64,000 nucleotides of DNA from Myxococcus dinghuensis (GCF_024198235.1 NZ_JAKCFB010000015.1:1-64000), one strand, 5' to 3'. Positions 8,225 through 17,978 are shown, counted from the first letter of the stretch. Notes: generated by a model from the letters alone, not told the origin. Translations and numbers: made by a program.

Positions 8225-10789
8225 ATGGCGGACGCCCCCCTTCCCATCGACCCGCTCCTGCCGGAGATCGTCTCCACGTTGCGTGGCGCGAGGTCACTCG
8301 TGCTCGAGGCGCCCCCCGGCGCGGGAAAGACGACACGTGTACCTCGCGCGCTGCTCGAAGCGGGACTCGGTCAGGGCAAGGAGATCGTCGTCCTCCAGCC
8401 TCGTCGGCTCCCCACGCGCCTCGCCGCGCAACGGGTCTCCGATGAGATTGGCGAGCGCGTGGGCGAGACGGTCGGATACCAGGTCCGCTTCGAGGACGTC
8501 CGTGGCCCGAAGACGCGCCTGTCCTTCGTCACCGAGGGCGTCCTCGGACGCCGCCTGCTGACCGACCCCACGCTGCGCGACGTGGGCATCGTCGTGCTCG
8601 ACGAGTTCCACGAGCGGCACCTTTCCGCCGACATCTCCCTCGCCATGCTCCGGCGACTCCAGGAAGGACAACGCCCCGACCTCAAGCTCGTCGTCATGTC
8701 CGCGACGCTGGAGGCCGAACCGGTGCGCGCCTACCTGGGCGGCTGTCCCTCCCTCCGCTCCCAGGGGCGCCGCTTCGACGTGAGCGTGGAGTACCTGCCC
8801 GCGCCCGATGACCGTCACCTGGACCAACAGGTGCTCTCCGGCCTCAAGCGCCTGTTCGCGAACGGCGTCGACGGCGACATCCTCGTGTTCCTCCCAGGCG
8901 CGGGAGAGATCCGCCGCACCCGCGACGCCTGCGCGGAGTTCGCCGAACGGCACGACACCGACGTGCTCCCCCTCCACGGAGACCTGACCCCGGCCGAGCA
9001 GGACCGCGCCGTGCGCCGCAGCTCGCGCCGCAAGCTCATCCTCTCCACCAACGTCGCGGAGACGTCCGTCACCATCGATGGCGTGGCCGTGGTCATCGAC
9101 ACCGGCCTCGCCCGCGTCGCCAGTCACTCGCCCTGGTCCGGTCTGCCCACACTCAAGCTGTCCAAGGTCAGCCGCGCCTCCGCCATCCAACGCGCGGGCC
9201 GCGCGGGCCGTACCCGCGCCGGACACTGTCTGCGGCTCTACACCCAGCACGACTTCGACGGCCGCCCCGAGCAGGAAGCGCCGGAGATCCGCCGCATGGA
9301 CCTGGCCGAGACGATCCTCGCCCTGCGCGCGTCCGGCGTCACCGACCTGGGCGCCTTCCCCTTCTTCGAGGCTCCTCCCGCCGCGTCACTCGAGGCCGCG
9401 GAGACCCTGCTCGACAGGCTGGGCGCCGTGGACGCTCGGGGACAGGTGACGGACATCGGCAAGCGGCTCCTGCGCTTCCCCGTCCACCCACGCCAGGCCC
9501 GCGTCATCGTCGAGGGCGAACGCCGCGGTGTGGGCGCCGAGGCCGCCACGCTCGCGGCCCTCATGGGCGAACGAGACATCCGCCGAGAGGCCCGCGCCAA
9601 CCTGGGCGGAGGCCACCGCGCGGCCGCCGTGGTCAGCGGCCCTTCCGACCTGCTGGAGTTGCTGGAGCGGTTCCGGGACGCCGAGCGCGCCAACTTCGCC
9701 TCGGGCCGGCTGCACTCGCTGTCGCTCGAACAGGGCGCGGTGCAGTCCGTGGACCGCGTCCAGAAGCAGCTCCGGCGCGCGGTGCGCGGTCAGGCCGAGC
9801 GCCCCCACCGCCCAGAAGACGTCGAGCAGGCCCTGATGCTCAGCATCCTCGCGGGCTACCCGGACCGCGTCGCGCGTCGGCGGCGACCTCGCGCCCCGGA
9901 GCTGCTGATGTTCGGCGGAGGCACCGCGTCCCTCTCCGAGCTGAGCGTCGTCCAGGACGCGGACCTCATGGTCACCGTGGACGCCGAGGAGCGCCCCGGT
10001 CGCGGCGCCGTCGTGCGACTGGCCAGCGCCGTGGAGCCCGAGTGGCTCCTCGACCTCTACCCCGACACGCTCGAGGAGGTGGACACCCTCCAGTGGAACG
10101 CCGACGCGCGCCGCGTGGAGCGCCTCACACGCCTGTCCTACGGCAACCTGGTGCTCGAGGAGACCCGCGCCCCCGCCCCGCCTTCGGAAGCAGCCGCCCG
10201 GGTGCTCGTCGAGGCGGCGCTCGCCGCGGGACCAGGACAGTTCGCCGACCCGGAGGCCCTGGAGCAGTGGCGCACCCGCGTGGCCCTGCTCGCCCAGGCC
10301 TTCCCGGAGGCGAAGTTCCCCACCGTGGATGACGCCTTCCTGCGCGACGCGCTCGCGTCGCTGTGCTCGGACGCGCGCAGCTTCAAGGACCTGGAGGGTG
10401 TGTCGCTGCTGGATGCCCTGTACGCGCGCCTCTCGTCGGAGCAGCAGCGCCTGCTCGCGGCCCACGCGCCCGAGCGCGTCACGCTGCCCGGCGGCCGCGG
10501 CGTCAAGGTCCACTACGAGCCGGGCAAGCCGCCCTGGGTCGAGTCGCGCCTCCAGGACTTCTTCGGAATGGCCCAGGGCCCCAGCGTCTGCGCGGGGCGC
10601 GTCCCGCTGGTGCTCCATCTGCTCGCGCCCAACATGCGCGCGGTGCAGGTGACCACGGACCTCGCGGGCTTCTGGGAGCGGCACTACCCGGCGATCCGCA
10701 AGGAGCTGTGCCGCAAGTACCCGCGCCACTCGTGGCCGGAGGACCCGAGGCACGCGCAGCCACCCGCGCCCCGGCCTCCGCGCCGCTGA
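8225..10789 (+). CDS. hrpB: ATP-dependent helicase HrpB (DEAH-box)
   Basis: The 854 residues match HrpB in length. Motif I is APPGAGKTT (29-37), motif II DEFH (126-129), motif III SAT (159-161), and motif VI lies in QRAGRAGRTRAGHC (about 322-335). A helicase-associated region and the HrpB-specific C-terminal domain follow. HrpB is a putative RNA helicase of unclear physiological role in bacteria. The start at 8225 has GAGAGGAAC eight bases upstream. Confidence 0.92.
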   Translation: MADAPLPIDPLLPEIVSTLRGARSLVLEAPPGAGKTTRVPRALLEAGLGQGKEIVVLQPRRLPTRLAAQRVSDEIGERVGETVGYQVRFEDVRGPKTRLSFVTEGVLGRRLLTDPTLRDVGIVVLDEFHERHLSADISLAMLRRLQEGQRPDLKLVVMSATLEAEPVRAYLGGCPSLRSQGRRFDVSVEYLPAPDDRHLDQQVLSGLKRLFANGVDGDILVFLPGAGEIRRTRDACAEFAERHDTDVLPLHGDLTPAEQDRAVRRSSRRKLILSTNVAETSVTIDGVAVVIDTGLARVASHSPWSGLPTLKLSKVSRASAIQRAGRAGRTRAGHCLRLYTQHDFDGRPEQEAPEIRRMDLAETILALRASGVTDLGAFPFFEAPPAASLEAAETLLDRLGAVDARGQVTDIGKRLLRFPVHPRQARVIVEGERRGVGAEAATLAALMGERDIRREARANLGGGHRAAAVVSGPSDLLELLERFRDAERANFASGRLHSLSLEQGAVQSVDRVQKQLRRAVRGQAERPHRPEDVEQALMLSILAGYPDRVARRRRPRAPELLMFGGGTASLSELSVVQDADLMVTVDAEERPGRGAVVRLASAVEPEWLLDLYPDTLEEVDTLQWNADARRVERLTRLSYGNLVLEETRAPAPPSEAAARVLVEAALAAGPGQFADPEALEQWRTRVALLAQAFPEAKFPTVDDAFLRDALASLCSDARSFKDLEGVSLLDALYARLSSEQQRLLAAHAPERVTLPGGRGVKVHYEPGKPPWVESRLQDFFGMAQGPSVCAGRVPLVLHLLAPNMRAVQVTTDLAGFWERHYPAIRKELCRKYPRHSWPEDPRHAQPPAPRPPRR

Positions 10790-10792
10790 GGG

Positions 10793-11269
10793 CTAGAAGC
10801 GCTTGTGCATCTCCAGGTGGTCGATGCCACCTTCCTCGAACACCGAGCCCACGGCCGTGTAGCCGTGCTTCTTGTAGAACTCGAGCGCGTAGAGCTGGGC
10901 GTGCAGCATGATGCCCTCGACGCCACGGCGACGCGCCTCGTCCTCCAGCGACGTCAGCAGCAACGAACCCACGCGGGCCTTGCGGTGCGCCTGGAGCACC
11001 GCCATGCGCCCCACCTGCCCCCACTTGCCCTGCTGCCCCGTGGGAGGCTGGGGCAGCATCACCAGCCGACCCGTGCCGATGGCGTGGCCGCCCTGGTAGG
11101 CGATGACGTGGTAGGCGTTCGCGTCCTCGGCGTCGCGCTCGATGCCCTCGGGGACGTGCTGCTCCTCGATGAACACCACCTCGCGGATGGCGAGCGCCTG
11201 CATGAGCTCCGCCTCACCCTGGATCTGGGTGATGGTGACGGGCGCGGATGTTTCCGTGGGACTGGCCAT
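10793..11269 (-). CDS. GNAT-family N-acetyltransferase
   Basis: The 158-residue protein has a single GNAT fold. The acetyl-CoA-binding motif A region is VGRMAVLQAHRKARVGSLLL, followed by an ALEFYKKHGY element typical of the family. The acceptor substrate is unknown; the layout resembles the ElaA/YjcF group. The start at 11269 is chosen because the longer frame (to 11350) would run into the divergent transporter gene. The ribosome binding site is weak, so the start is uncertain by some 20-27 residues. Confidence 0.82.
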   Translation of the reverse strand: MASPTETSAPVTITQIQGEAELMQALAIREVVFIEEQHVPEGIERDAEDANAYHVIAYQGGHAIGTGRLVMLPQPPTGQQGKWGQVGRMAVLQAHRKARVGSLLLTSLEDEARRRGVEGIMLHAQLYALEFYKKHGYTAVGSVFEEGGIDHLEMHKRF

Positions 11270-11327
11270 GTCGAGGGCAAGGTACACAAAAGAAAGCGAG
11301 GTCAACAGGCGGAAAAAGCGGCCGGAC

Positions 11328-12527
11328 ATGTCAAGGTTCAAACCCTTCATGAGCCTGGCCCCCGGCGCCCGACGCCTCCCCCTGGCGGGCTTCTACTTCC
11401 TCTACTTCGCCTCGGTGGGAATCATCCTGCCGTTCCTGCCCGCGTACCTCCGCTCGCTCTCCCTCTCCGCGACGCAGGTGGGTGTGCTGCTGGGCCTGTC
11501 GCCGGCCATCTCCCTGCTCGCTCCCCACCTGTGGGGACATATCGCCGACCGCACTGGCCGTGCGGCCCGGGTCCTCACCGCGCTGACGCTCGGCGCGGCG
11601 CTCGCGTTCAGCCTGGTGGCGACGTCGCGCACCTTCCCCGCGCTGGTGGCGACGATGGCGCTCTACGCCTGCTTCGCGTCGTCGTTCACGCCGCTGATGG
11701 ACACGCTCACCCTCCACCACGTGGCGCGCACCGGGGACTCGTTCGCGCGTGTACGCCTGTTCGGCTCCGTGGGCTTCATCGTGTCCACCGTCCTCTTCGG
11801 CCTCTTCGCGCCCGGCGTAGGCCCCGCCGTGGTGCGCGTGCCGCTGCTGCTGCTGTCCGCGCTCGTCCCGTGGAGCCTCCTGCTGAAGGACACGACCGCG
11901 CCCGACCGGGGCCTGCATCCGCTCGCGGGCCTGCGGCTGCTGCGGCACGCCGACATGCGCTGGCTGCTCGCGGGCACCTGTCTGCACTGGATGGCCTGCG
12001 CGCCGTTCCACGGCACCTTCTCCATCCACGTCATGGAGTTGGGGCTATCCACCACCGTGGTGGGGCTGGTCGCCGGGCTGGGCGTGCTGGCGGAGGTCGG
12101 CGTCATGGCCTTCTATCCGCGACTCACCGAGGCGCGGACGCCGAGGCAGGTGCTGACGTTCGCGTTCGCGGCGAGCGCGGTGCGCTGGGGCGGCATGGCC
12201 CTCACCTCGACGGCGGGAGGGCTGGTGGCGCTGGCGCCGCTGCACGGCCTGACCTTCGGCGCGTTCTACGTCGCGAGCGTGGCCTTCCTCACGCGTCGCG
12301 TGCCCCCGGAGCTGCGCGCGTCGGGACAGGCCCTGTTCGCCGCCGTCACGTTCGGGCTCGGGGGGCTCGTGGGCTACATGTCCTCGGGCGCGGGCTACGA
12401 CTGGCTCGGCGGGCACCGGCTCTTCGCCGTGGCCGCGGTCCTGGAGGTCGCAGCCGCCGTCTTCGTGTCGCGGGCCGTCAGCGCGCCCGCAAGGGAGCAG
12501 GGGCTCTCCACGGAGGCCACGGGGTGA
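11328..12527 (+). CDS. MFS transporter (MFS_1-like, 12 TM)
   Basis: The protein has 399 residues with about 12 hydrophobic segments, starting at LAGFYFLYFASVGIILPFLP. The family signature between TM2 and TM3 is WGHIADRTGRAARVL. It resembles the small sugar/phenylpropionate permease branch (MFS_1-like); the substrate cannot be inferred. The start could also be 11349 (MSLAPG). It is divergent from the acetyltransferase gene with a short intergenic gap. Confidence 0.82.
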   Translation: MSRFKPFMSLAPGARRLPLAGFYFLYFASVGIILPFLPAYLRSLSLSATQVGVLLGLSPAISLLAPHLWGHIADRTGRAARVLTALTLGAALAFSLVATSRTFPALVATMALYACFASSFTPLMDTLTLHHVARTGDSFARVRLFGSVGFIVSTVLFGLFAPGVGPAVVRVPLLLLSALVPWSLLLKDTTAPDRGLHPLAGLRLLRHADMRWLLAGTCLHWMACAPFHGTFSIHVMELGLSTTVVGLVAGLGVLAEVGVMAFYPRLTEARTPRQVLTFAFAASAVRWGGMALTSTAGGLVALAPLHGLTFGAFYVASVAFLTRRVPPELRASGQALFAAVTFGLGGLVGYMSSGAGYDWLGGHRLFAVAAVLEVAAAVFVSRAVSAPAREQGLSTEATG

Positions 12528-12543
12528 TAGGCTTCCAGGCCGC

Positions 12544-13593
12544 ATGCGACTCGCCCGACTGTTCGCGCTCACCCTGAGCCTGCTGTCCCTGCCCGCCGCC
12601 GCCCAGCCGGAGGTCTTCTTCGGCACCGGCGAGGCCCCCGTCTTCCGCGACACGGACCTGGACCGGCGCTTCGTGCGCACGCGCATGTACCGCGCGCTGG
12701 ACCAGGGCACCGAGGACGCGGGCTGCGCGCAGGTGGTGGGCGCGCTGCTGACCATGCTCGGAGAGGTGGGGCCGCTGTTCCACAAGCGCGACGAGAACTT
12801 CATGCTCGACCCCGTGCTCGCGCACGCGCTCAACACGCAGTTGGTGACGCCGCAGTTCCAGGGCAACACCTTCTTCGTGGCCATGGTGCGCCGCGTGCTC
12901 ATCGACAAGAAGCTGCGCGCCGAGTGGCTGGCCACCGCCGAGGCCCTCCTGCCGCACTACCCCGCCATCGACATCCCCCGGCTCAAGTTCCTCGCAGACG
13001 GCGTGCAGCCCATCGACAGCTTCCTGCTCACCATCCCCGTGCTGCGCGAGCGCTACAAGGAAGAGGTGCTCCGGGTGAACTCCGTGGCGTCCTCCACCGC
13101 CGAGGCCCTCTTCCGCGACAACTACCTGGACCACGACGTCACGTTCGCCGGCCTGGAGCTCGTCGACGTGAAGCTCGAGCAGCCGAAGAAGAAGCGCCTC
13201 AAGAAGGGCGAGGAGCCGGAGCCCGCGAAGATGATGGCTCGCATGGTGTGGATGGAGCCCGAGCCGGCCTCGACCACGTCCTACGAGTTCCGCTTCGGCA
13301 AGCCGCGCAAGCGCGAGCGCGTGGAGATCACCGCCCAGTTGCTCGACAAGCAGTACATGGACCTCAACAAGCTCCTCAAGGGCAGTCGCGTGGTCATCCG
13401 GGGCCGCTTCTGGGAGTTCAAGAAGGGCATCACCTCCATCGAGCTGCGCGACGCCCTCATCTTCCAGGACCGGGACTGGACGAAGATCGCCACCTTCGTC
13501 GACCCCATGGCCCTGGCCAACTGCCCGCTCGCGGTCAACGACCTCACGGGTATCGCCCCCGTCCAGCCCGGCGCCTTCGGCAAGTTCCGCTGA
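12544..13593 (+). CDS. Exported protein of unknown function
   Basis: The protein has 349 residues with a clear Sec signal peptide (MRLARLFALTLSLLSLPAAA, residues 1-20). The mature part has a Lys-rich patch (KKKRLKKGEE, about 218-227) followed by a region that looks like an OB-like beta domain (VVIRGRFWEFKKGITSIELRD). I do not recognise the family. It starts 16 bases after the transporter stop and may be co-transcribed with it. Confidence 0.7.
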   Translation: MRLARLFALTLSLLSLPAAAQPEVFFGTGEAPVFRDTDLDRRFVRTRMYRALDQGTEDAGCAQVVGALLTMLGEVGPLFHKRDENFMLDPVLAHALNTQLVTPQFQGNTFFVAMVRRVLIDKKLRAEWLATAEALLPHYPAIDIPRLKFLADGVQPIDSFLLTIPVLRERYKEEVLRVNSVASSTAEALFRDNYLDHDVTFAGLELVDVKLEQPKKKRLKKGEEPEPAKMMARMVWMEPEPASTTSYEFRFGKPRKRERVEITAQLLDKQYMDLNKLLKGSRVVIRGRFWEFKKGITSIELRDALIFQDRDWTKIATFVDPMALANCPLAVNDLTGIAPVQPGAFGKFR

Positions 13594-13731
13594 CCGCGGC
13601 GCGAGACGGCCGTCCCACCCACCGCACGCGGGCCCCCCGAGGAGCCACCGCTCCCCGCGTGGGAGGACGGCCACCGCGCCCCTGGCATGGGGCCTGCTCA
13701 CGCCCTCGCACCACTTCACGCGAGGGCAGCC

Positions 13732-14553
13732 ATGAAGGTCGACCGTCCGGACGCATCCCGCAGCGCCACCCCCTCCAGCAAGGCCACGCCCGAGGGCGCA
13801 CGGTTCCAGGAAGCCCTCAGGACCGCCCGTCCAGCGCGGCCTGGGACCTTGGGCGCGCCCCTGCGCACCGCGCCACCCTCGCCCCCCAAGAGAGGTCCGT
13901 CGGGCGTCGGTTCCCTCCCCGCCCCCGCGCCCACGCCGACGACGGGGGCGCTCACCACAGCCGACATGGCGCGGACGCGCGTGGCGCTGGCCAGCCCGGA
14001 GGCCCTCGTGGCGAAGCGACAGGTGATGCATGCCGAGTCCCTTCGGCTGAGCACGTCGCGCGGCGAGGCGGGCGCGCGTCAGCAGGAGCACGCCGAGCAT
14101 CGCCTCACGGAACTCGTCGCGCGGGAGTTGGCGCGGGAGCTTCCGAGGAGCGCTCAGTCCCCCGGCCAGGACTCGCGGAAGGACAGCCCACCTCCTGCCC
14201 TGGACCCCACGCGAGTCGAGACGGGGATGGAGCCGGGCGCCGGGACGCCTCGCGGTTCGAACGCCGCGACGACGTCAGGCGCGGCGGCGACGGAAGCCCC
14301 GACGACGCAGGTCGACGCGGCGCTCGAGCTCATCGAACGCATCGAGGTCTTCGTGAAGTCGCAGCGCCCCGCCCTGAGCCTGAGCCTGAGGGGCTCGCTG
14401 GCCGCGACGGTCGAGGTCGAGCGGACGGGCCCCCGGGAGGTGTCGCTCCGCATCCAGGGCCGGGGGGCTCCGGTGCCCGGCGCGGCGCTGGAGCGCCTGC
14501 GCGAAGCCCTGGAGGCACGGGGCCTGAGGCTGAGCACCCTGCGCTCGGAGTGA
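13732..14553 (+). CDS. Unknown protein with a FliK/YscP-like C-terminal region
   Basis: The 273 residues are mostly disordered (Pro, Ala, Ser, Thr rich) up to about 190. The last 75 residues form a helix, two or three beta strands and a final helix-strand (ALSLSLRGSLAATVEVERTG, then ALERLREALEARG). That arrangement resembles the C-terminal domain of type III secretion length-control proteins (FliK, YscP, HpaP). This is a pattern resemblance, not an established homology; no secretion genes are adjacent. The start has GAGGG six bases upstream. Confidence 0.55.
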   Translation: MKVDRPDASRSATPSSKATPEGARFQEALRTARPARPGTLGAPLRTAPPSPPKRGPSGVGSLPAPAPTPTTGALTTADMARTRVALASPEALVAKRQVMHAESLRLSTSRGEAGARQQEHAEHRLTELVARELARELPRSAQSPGQDSRKDSPPPALDPTRVETGMEPGAGTPRGSNAATTSGAAATEAPTTQVDAALELIERIEVFVKSQRPALSLSLRGSLAATVEVERTGPREVSLRIQGRGAPVPGAALERLREALEARGLRLSTLRSE

Positions 14554-14569
14554 CGGCGCCCGAGACGAC

Positions 14570-14605
14570 GAAGGCCCTCTCGCCGGAGACCGGCGGAGGG
14601 CCTTC
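14570..14605. terminator. Bidirectional terminator hairpin
   Basis: The arms GAAGGCCCTC (14570-14579) and GAGGGCCTTC (14596-14605) are perfect complements, and CGCCG/CGGCG continues the stem inside with one bulged base. It sits between two convergent genes (the one ending 14553 and the ferredoxin ending 14630) and can serve both strands. Confidence 0.7.
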
Positions 14606-14629
14606 ATCCAGCGCACGGACGCTGTCCGG

Positions 14630-14965
14630 CTACTTGCCCGGGTTCGGGTCCAGCAGCGAGCGCTTGCCGTCCTTGGCCTTGAACTCCTCGGCCTCGGGCA
14701 GTTCCTTCTTCTTCTCCGCGAGGTTCGGCCACTTCGTGGCGAAGTCGGCGTTGAGGGCCTTGTACTCCTTCCACTTCTCCGGCAACTCGGTCTCCGGGAA
14801 GATGGCCTTGGTGGGGCACACCGGCTCGCAGGCACCGCAGTCGATGCACTCGTCGGGGTGGATGACCAGGAAGTTCGCCCCCTCGTAGAAACAGTTGACC
14901 GGGCAGACCTCGACACAGTCGGTGTACTTGCACTTGATGCAAGGGTCGGCGACGACGTAGGCCAT
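14630..14965 (-). CDS. fdxA: 7Fe ferredoxin (FdxA type)
   Basis: The 111-residue protein has the two-cluster cysteine pattern: C9, C12, C17, C21 followed by Pro, and C40-x2-C43-x2-C46-x3-C50 followed by Pro. The first group with its four-residue gap fits a 3Fe-4S cluster and the second a 4Fe-4S cluster, as in FdxA ferredoxins. It transfers single electrons in the cytoplasm; the partner is unknown. ATG at 14965 is preferred to GTG at 14971 because AGGAG lies seven bases upstream of the ATG. Confidence 0.92.
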   Translation of the reverse strand: MAYVVADPCIKCKYTDCVEVCPVNCFYEGANFLVIHPDECIDCGACEPVCPTKAIFPETELPEKWKEYKALNADFATKWPNLAEKKKELPEAEEFKAKDGKRSLLDPNPGK

Positions 14966-15074
14966 GAACACTCTCCTCTAGGAATTCTTCAGCGCGTCCG
15001 TGGGCGCGCAGACTAATGGGTCACACCGGGGATGGCACCCGGAATTTGTGTCGCGTGTCGAGCGAACGGCGCTG

Positions 15075-16163
15075 TCAGCCCAGCAGGCCCTGGGCCCGCA
15101 GCAGCTCCGCCCCGAGGATGGCCCCGCGCGCCGCGCCCATCTTCGTGTTGTGGGAGACGAGCACGTACTTGAAGCCGTTCTCCAGTACACCGTCCTCGCG
15201 CACGCGCCCCACCGTGGTGGCCATGCCGCCGTGCGTCTCGCGGTCCAGACGGGGCTGGGGACGGAAGGGGTCGTCCATCAGCTCGATCCACGCGGGAGGG
15301 GACGTCGGCAGGTTGTTGGCGACCTCGGCGCCGCGCCACTCGCGCATCGCCTGGGTCACCTCGGCCACGGTGGCCTTCGTCGCCAGGGAGACGAAGACGG
15401 ACTCGGTGTGGCCCTCCAGGACGTTGACGCGGGTGCAGGTGCAGGAGACCCGGAGGTCGTGGGGGGTGATGGCCGAACCCCCCGAGTCGAGGGCGCCGAG
15501 GATCTTCTTCGTCTCCACCTCGACCTTGTGCTCCTCCTTGGGGATGTAGGGGATGACGTTGTCGAGGATGTCCATGCCGATGACGCCCGGGGAGCGCCCG
15601 GCGCCGGACATGGCCTGGAGGCTGGTCATGATGACGGCCTTCACCCCGAAGCGCGCGGCCAGGGGGGCCAGCGTCACCGCCAGGCCCGTGGTGGTGCAGT
15701 TGGGGCTGGGGGCGATGAAGCCCTTCCATCCCCGGCGGCGCTGCTGCTCGCGGACGAGCGGCGCGTGGGACGCGTTGACGGGGGGGATGATGAGGGGGAC
15801 GTCCGCCTCGTAGCGGAAGGCGCTGGCGGCGGAGAAGACCGGGATGTCCCGGGCGAGCTTCGGCTCCAGCTCGCGCGCGACGTCCGCCTCCACGGCGGAG
15901 AAGACGAGGTCGTAGTCCTTGGCCTCGAGCGCGTCGCCGCTGACCACCTTCATGGCGGCCACCTGGGGCGAGAGCTTCTCGGAGACGAACCACCCGGTCA
16001 TCCCGTTGGCGTTGCGCAGGGCCTCGCCGTAGGTTTTCCCCGCCGAGCGCGGCGACGCGGCGAGGCCGGTCAGCTCGAAGTACGGGTGGTCCTTCAGCGC
16101 GGCGATGAACTGCTGACCCGCGAGTCCGGTGGCGCCGATGAGGGCGGCACGAAGCTTGGCCAT
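15075..16163 (-). CDS. asd: Aspartate-semialdehyde dehydrogenase (fungal/archaeal type)
   Basis: The 362-residue enzyme makes aspartate semialdehyde from aspartyl phosphate, the branch point to lysine/diaminopimelate, threonine and methionine. The NADP-binding GATGLAGQ is at 10-17 and the active-site cysteine is C156 in SPNCTTTG. The length and the SPNC context fit the archaeal/fungal branch of Asd. The start at 16163 has GGAGAA nine bases upstream and begins directly with the Rossmann strand; the longer frame to 16229 is unlikely. Confidence 0.88.
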   Translation of the reverse strand: MAKLRAALIGATGLAGQQFIAALKDHPYFELTGLAASPRSAGKTYGEALRNANGMTGWFVSEKLSPQVAAMKVVSGDALEAKDYDLVFSAVEADVARELEPKLARDIPVFSAASAFRYEADVPLIIPPVNASHAPLVREQQRRRGWKGFIAPSPNCTTTGLAVTLAPLAARFGVKAVIMTSLQAMSGAGRSPGVIGMDILDNVIPYIPKEEHKVEVETKKILGALDSGGSAITPHDLRVSCTCTRVNVLEGHTESVFVSLATKATVAEVTQAMREWRGAEVANNLPTSPPAWIELMDDPFRPQPRLDRETHGGMATTVGRVREDGVLENGFKYVLVSHNTKMGAARGAILGAELLRAQGLLG

Positions 16164-16235
16164 GGGGGCGATTCTCCGAGGGAGGATGACCGCCGCTCCA
16201 TACACCCTTTGACGACGCGCTGCATCCACCGCCCG

Positions 16236-16586
16236 TCAGTGCTGGGCGGCGGCCCGGGGGCGGACGTGGCGCTCGGTGGGGTATCCCCCGCGGATCCACG
16301 CCTGGAGTCCACCGTCCAGACACACGGCGTCACGCCCGTGCATGCGCAGCAGGCGGCAGACACGCCGCAGGTCCGCGCCGTCCGACGCGCAGCCACATAG
16401 GACGATGAGCTCGTCGTCGGGGAGCACGCGGTGGTCGCGTGCCACCTCGGTGGGAGACATCCTCAACGCGCCGGGGATGTGCAGGGCATGACGTTCCCAT
16501 TCAGTGGGGCTGCGACAGTCGATGACGAGCAGTTCGTCGTCTCCCAGGCGCAGGTAAAGCTCGGTACACAGGATGGTGGGCTCCAC
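16236..16586 (-). CDS. Rhodanese-like sulfurtransferase domain protein
   Basis: The 116 residues form one rhodanese domain: ELLVIDCRSPTEWERHALHIPGA (residues 18-40) is the classic CH2A-type region. The catalytic loop lies at IVLCGCASDGADLRR, with C64 or C66 as the persulfide-forming residue. A Trp-containing C-terminal segment (LDGGLQAWIRGGYP) is typical. Translation starts at GTG (16586) with GGAGG upstream. The sulfur donor and acceptor are unknown. Confidence 0.85.
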   Translation of the reverse strand: MEPTILCTELYLRLGDDELLVIDCRSPTEWERHALHIPGALRMSPTEVARDHRVLPDDELIVLCGCASDGADLRRVCRLLRMHGRDAVCLDGGLQAWIRGGYPTERHVRPRAAAQH

Positions 16587-16686
16587 GAGGACCTCCGCGG
16601 GGGCTCTCGGGACTCAACCCGGGCCCCCGGGGACCTCTTCCATGCCGCGCGCCCCGCGGCCCCGCTCGCCGGGCCGGCTGCCCACC

Positions 16687-17838
16687 CTACAGGCCGAGCT
16701 GGCGGGCGATGATCTCGTTCATCACCTCGCTGGCCCCACCGCCGATGGGGCCCAGCCGGGCGTCCCGCCAGTGGCGCTGGATGTCGTACTCCATCATGTA
16801 GCCAGCGCCGCCGTGGAGCTGCAGGCACTCGTCCGCCACCCGGCAGGCCGTCTCCGTGGCCACCTTCTTCGCCATGGACGTCTGGGCGACGGCCCACTCC
16901 CCGGCGGCGTGCAGGCGCAGCGCATGGTAGGTCAGCTGGCGCGCGCACTCGCGAGCGGTGAACAGGTCGGCGATCTTGTGGCGCACGACCTGGAGCTGGC
17001 TGAGCGACTGCCCGAAGGCCCGGCGCGTCTTCACGTGCTCGACGACCTTCTCCAGCATGTCGTCCATGGCGCCCACCGCGCCCAGCGCGAGCGACAGGCG
17101 CTCCCACTGGAAGTTGCCCATGATCTGCGAGAAGCCCTGCCCCTCCACGCCCAGGAGGTTCTCCGCGGGGACGCGGCAGTCGTCCAGGAACAGCTCCGCC
17201 GTGTCGGACGCGCGCCAGCCCAGCTTGCGCAGCTTGCGGCTGACGGTGAAGCCGGGCGTGCCCTTCTCCACCACCAGCATGGACAGGCCCTTGTGGCCGG
17301 CGGACGCGTCCGTCTTCACCGCCATGACCACGAAGTCCGCGCGCACGCCGTTGGTGATGTACGTCTTGGAGCCGTTGACGACGAAGTGGTCCCCGTCGCG
17401 CCGGGCGGTGGTGCGCAGGCCCGCGACGTCGGAGCCGGCGTCCGGCTCCGTGATTCCGAGCGCGCCGACCTTCTCCCCGCGGATGGCCGGGGCGAGCCAG
17501 CGGCGCTTCTGCGCGTCCGTGCCGAACAGATGGAGGGGCCCGGTGGCGATGGTGAACTGAGCCCCCAGCCCCGCGGACACGCCGCCCGACCCGCAGCGTC
17601 CCAGCTCCTCCAGGAGCACCGCTTCGTAGAGCTCTCCCGCGGACGTGCCGCCGTACTCCTCCGGGTACTTCAGCCCCAGGAAGCCCAGCTCGCCGAAGCG
17701 GGCGAACAGCTCCCGGGGGAACTCCTCCGCCTCCTCCCACTGGTTGGCGAACGGGAGGATCTCCTTGTCCACCACCGCGCGCACCGTGCGCCGGAACGCC
17801 TCGTGCTCTTCCTGGTACAACCCATGGCCATGCAGCAT
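16687..17838 (-). CDS. Acyl-CoA dehydrogenase
   Basis: The 383-residue flavoprotein has the N-terminal helical, middle beta and C-terminal helical domains of acyl-CoA dehydrogenases. Signatures are ALGITEPDAGSDVAGLRT in the middle domain and QLHGGAGYMMEY near the C terminus. It oxidises acyl-CoA at the alpha-beta bond with FAD; chain specificity is unknown. The usual YEGT box is replaced by GGGASEVMNEII, so the catalytic base is probably in a different position. The start at 17838 has GAGAGG nine bases upstream. Confidence 0.9.
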   Translation of the reverse strand: MLHGHGLYQEEHEAFRRTVRAVVDKEILPFANQWEEAEEFPRELFARFGELGFLGLKYPEEYGGTSAGELYEAVLLEELGRCGSGGVSAGLGAQFTIATGPLHLFGTDAQKRRWLAPAIRGEKVGALGITEPDAGSDVAGLRTTARRDGDHFVVNGSKTYITNGVRADFVVMAVKTDASAGHKGLSMLVVEKGTPGFTVSRKLRKLGWRASDTAELFLDDCRVPAENLLGVEGQGFSQIMGNFQWERLSLALGAVGAMDDMLEKVVEHVKTRRAFGQSLSQLQVVRHKIADLFTARECARQLTYHALRLHAAGEWAVAQTSMAKKVATETACRVADECLQLHGGAGYMMEYDIQRHWRDARLGPIGGGASEVMNEIIARQLGL

Positions 17839-17948
17839 CACGACCTCTCGTCCATGTGAGCGAGGCGGGCTCGCGACGCATCCCGCCACCGGGAACACCC
17901 TTCCGGGCGGGATGGTACCGGGGCGCCGCCCCGCCCCGCTGCTCTTCC

Positions 17949-17978
17949 TTGACCGGACCAACCTGGGCTGCGTATAAA
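17949..17978 (+). promoter_or_regulatory. Sigma-70 type promoter of tRNA-Cys
   Basis: TTGACC (17949-17954) and TATAAA (17973-17978) are separated by 18 bases. The tRNA-Cys gene starts 18 bases downstream, so transcription would begin just before the mature 5' end. Confidence 0.7.
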
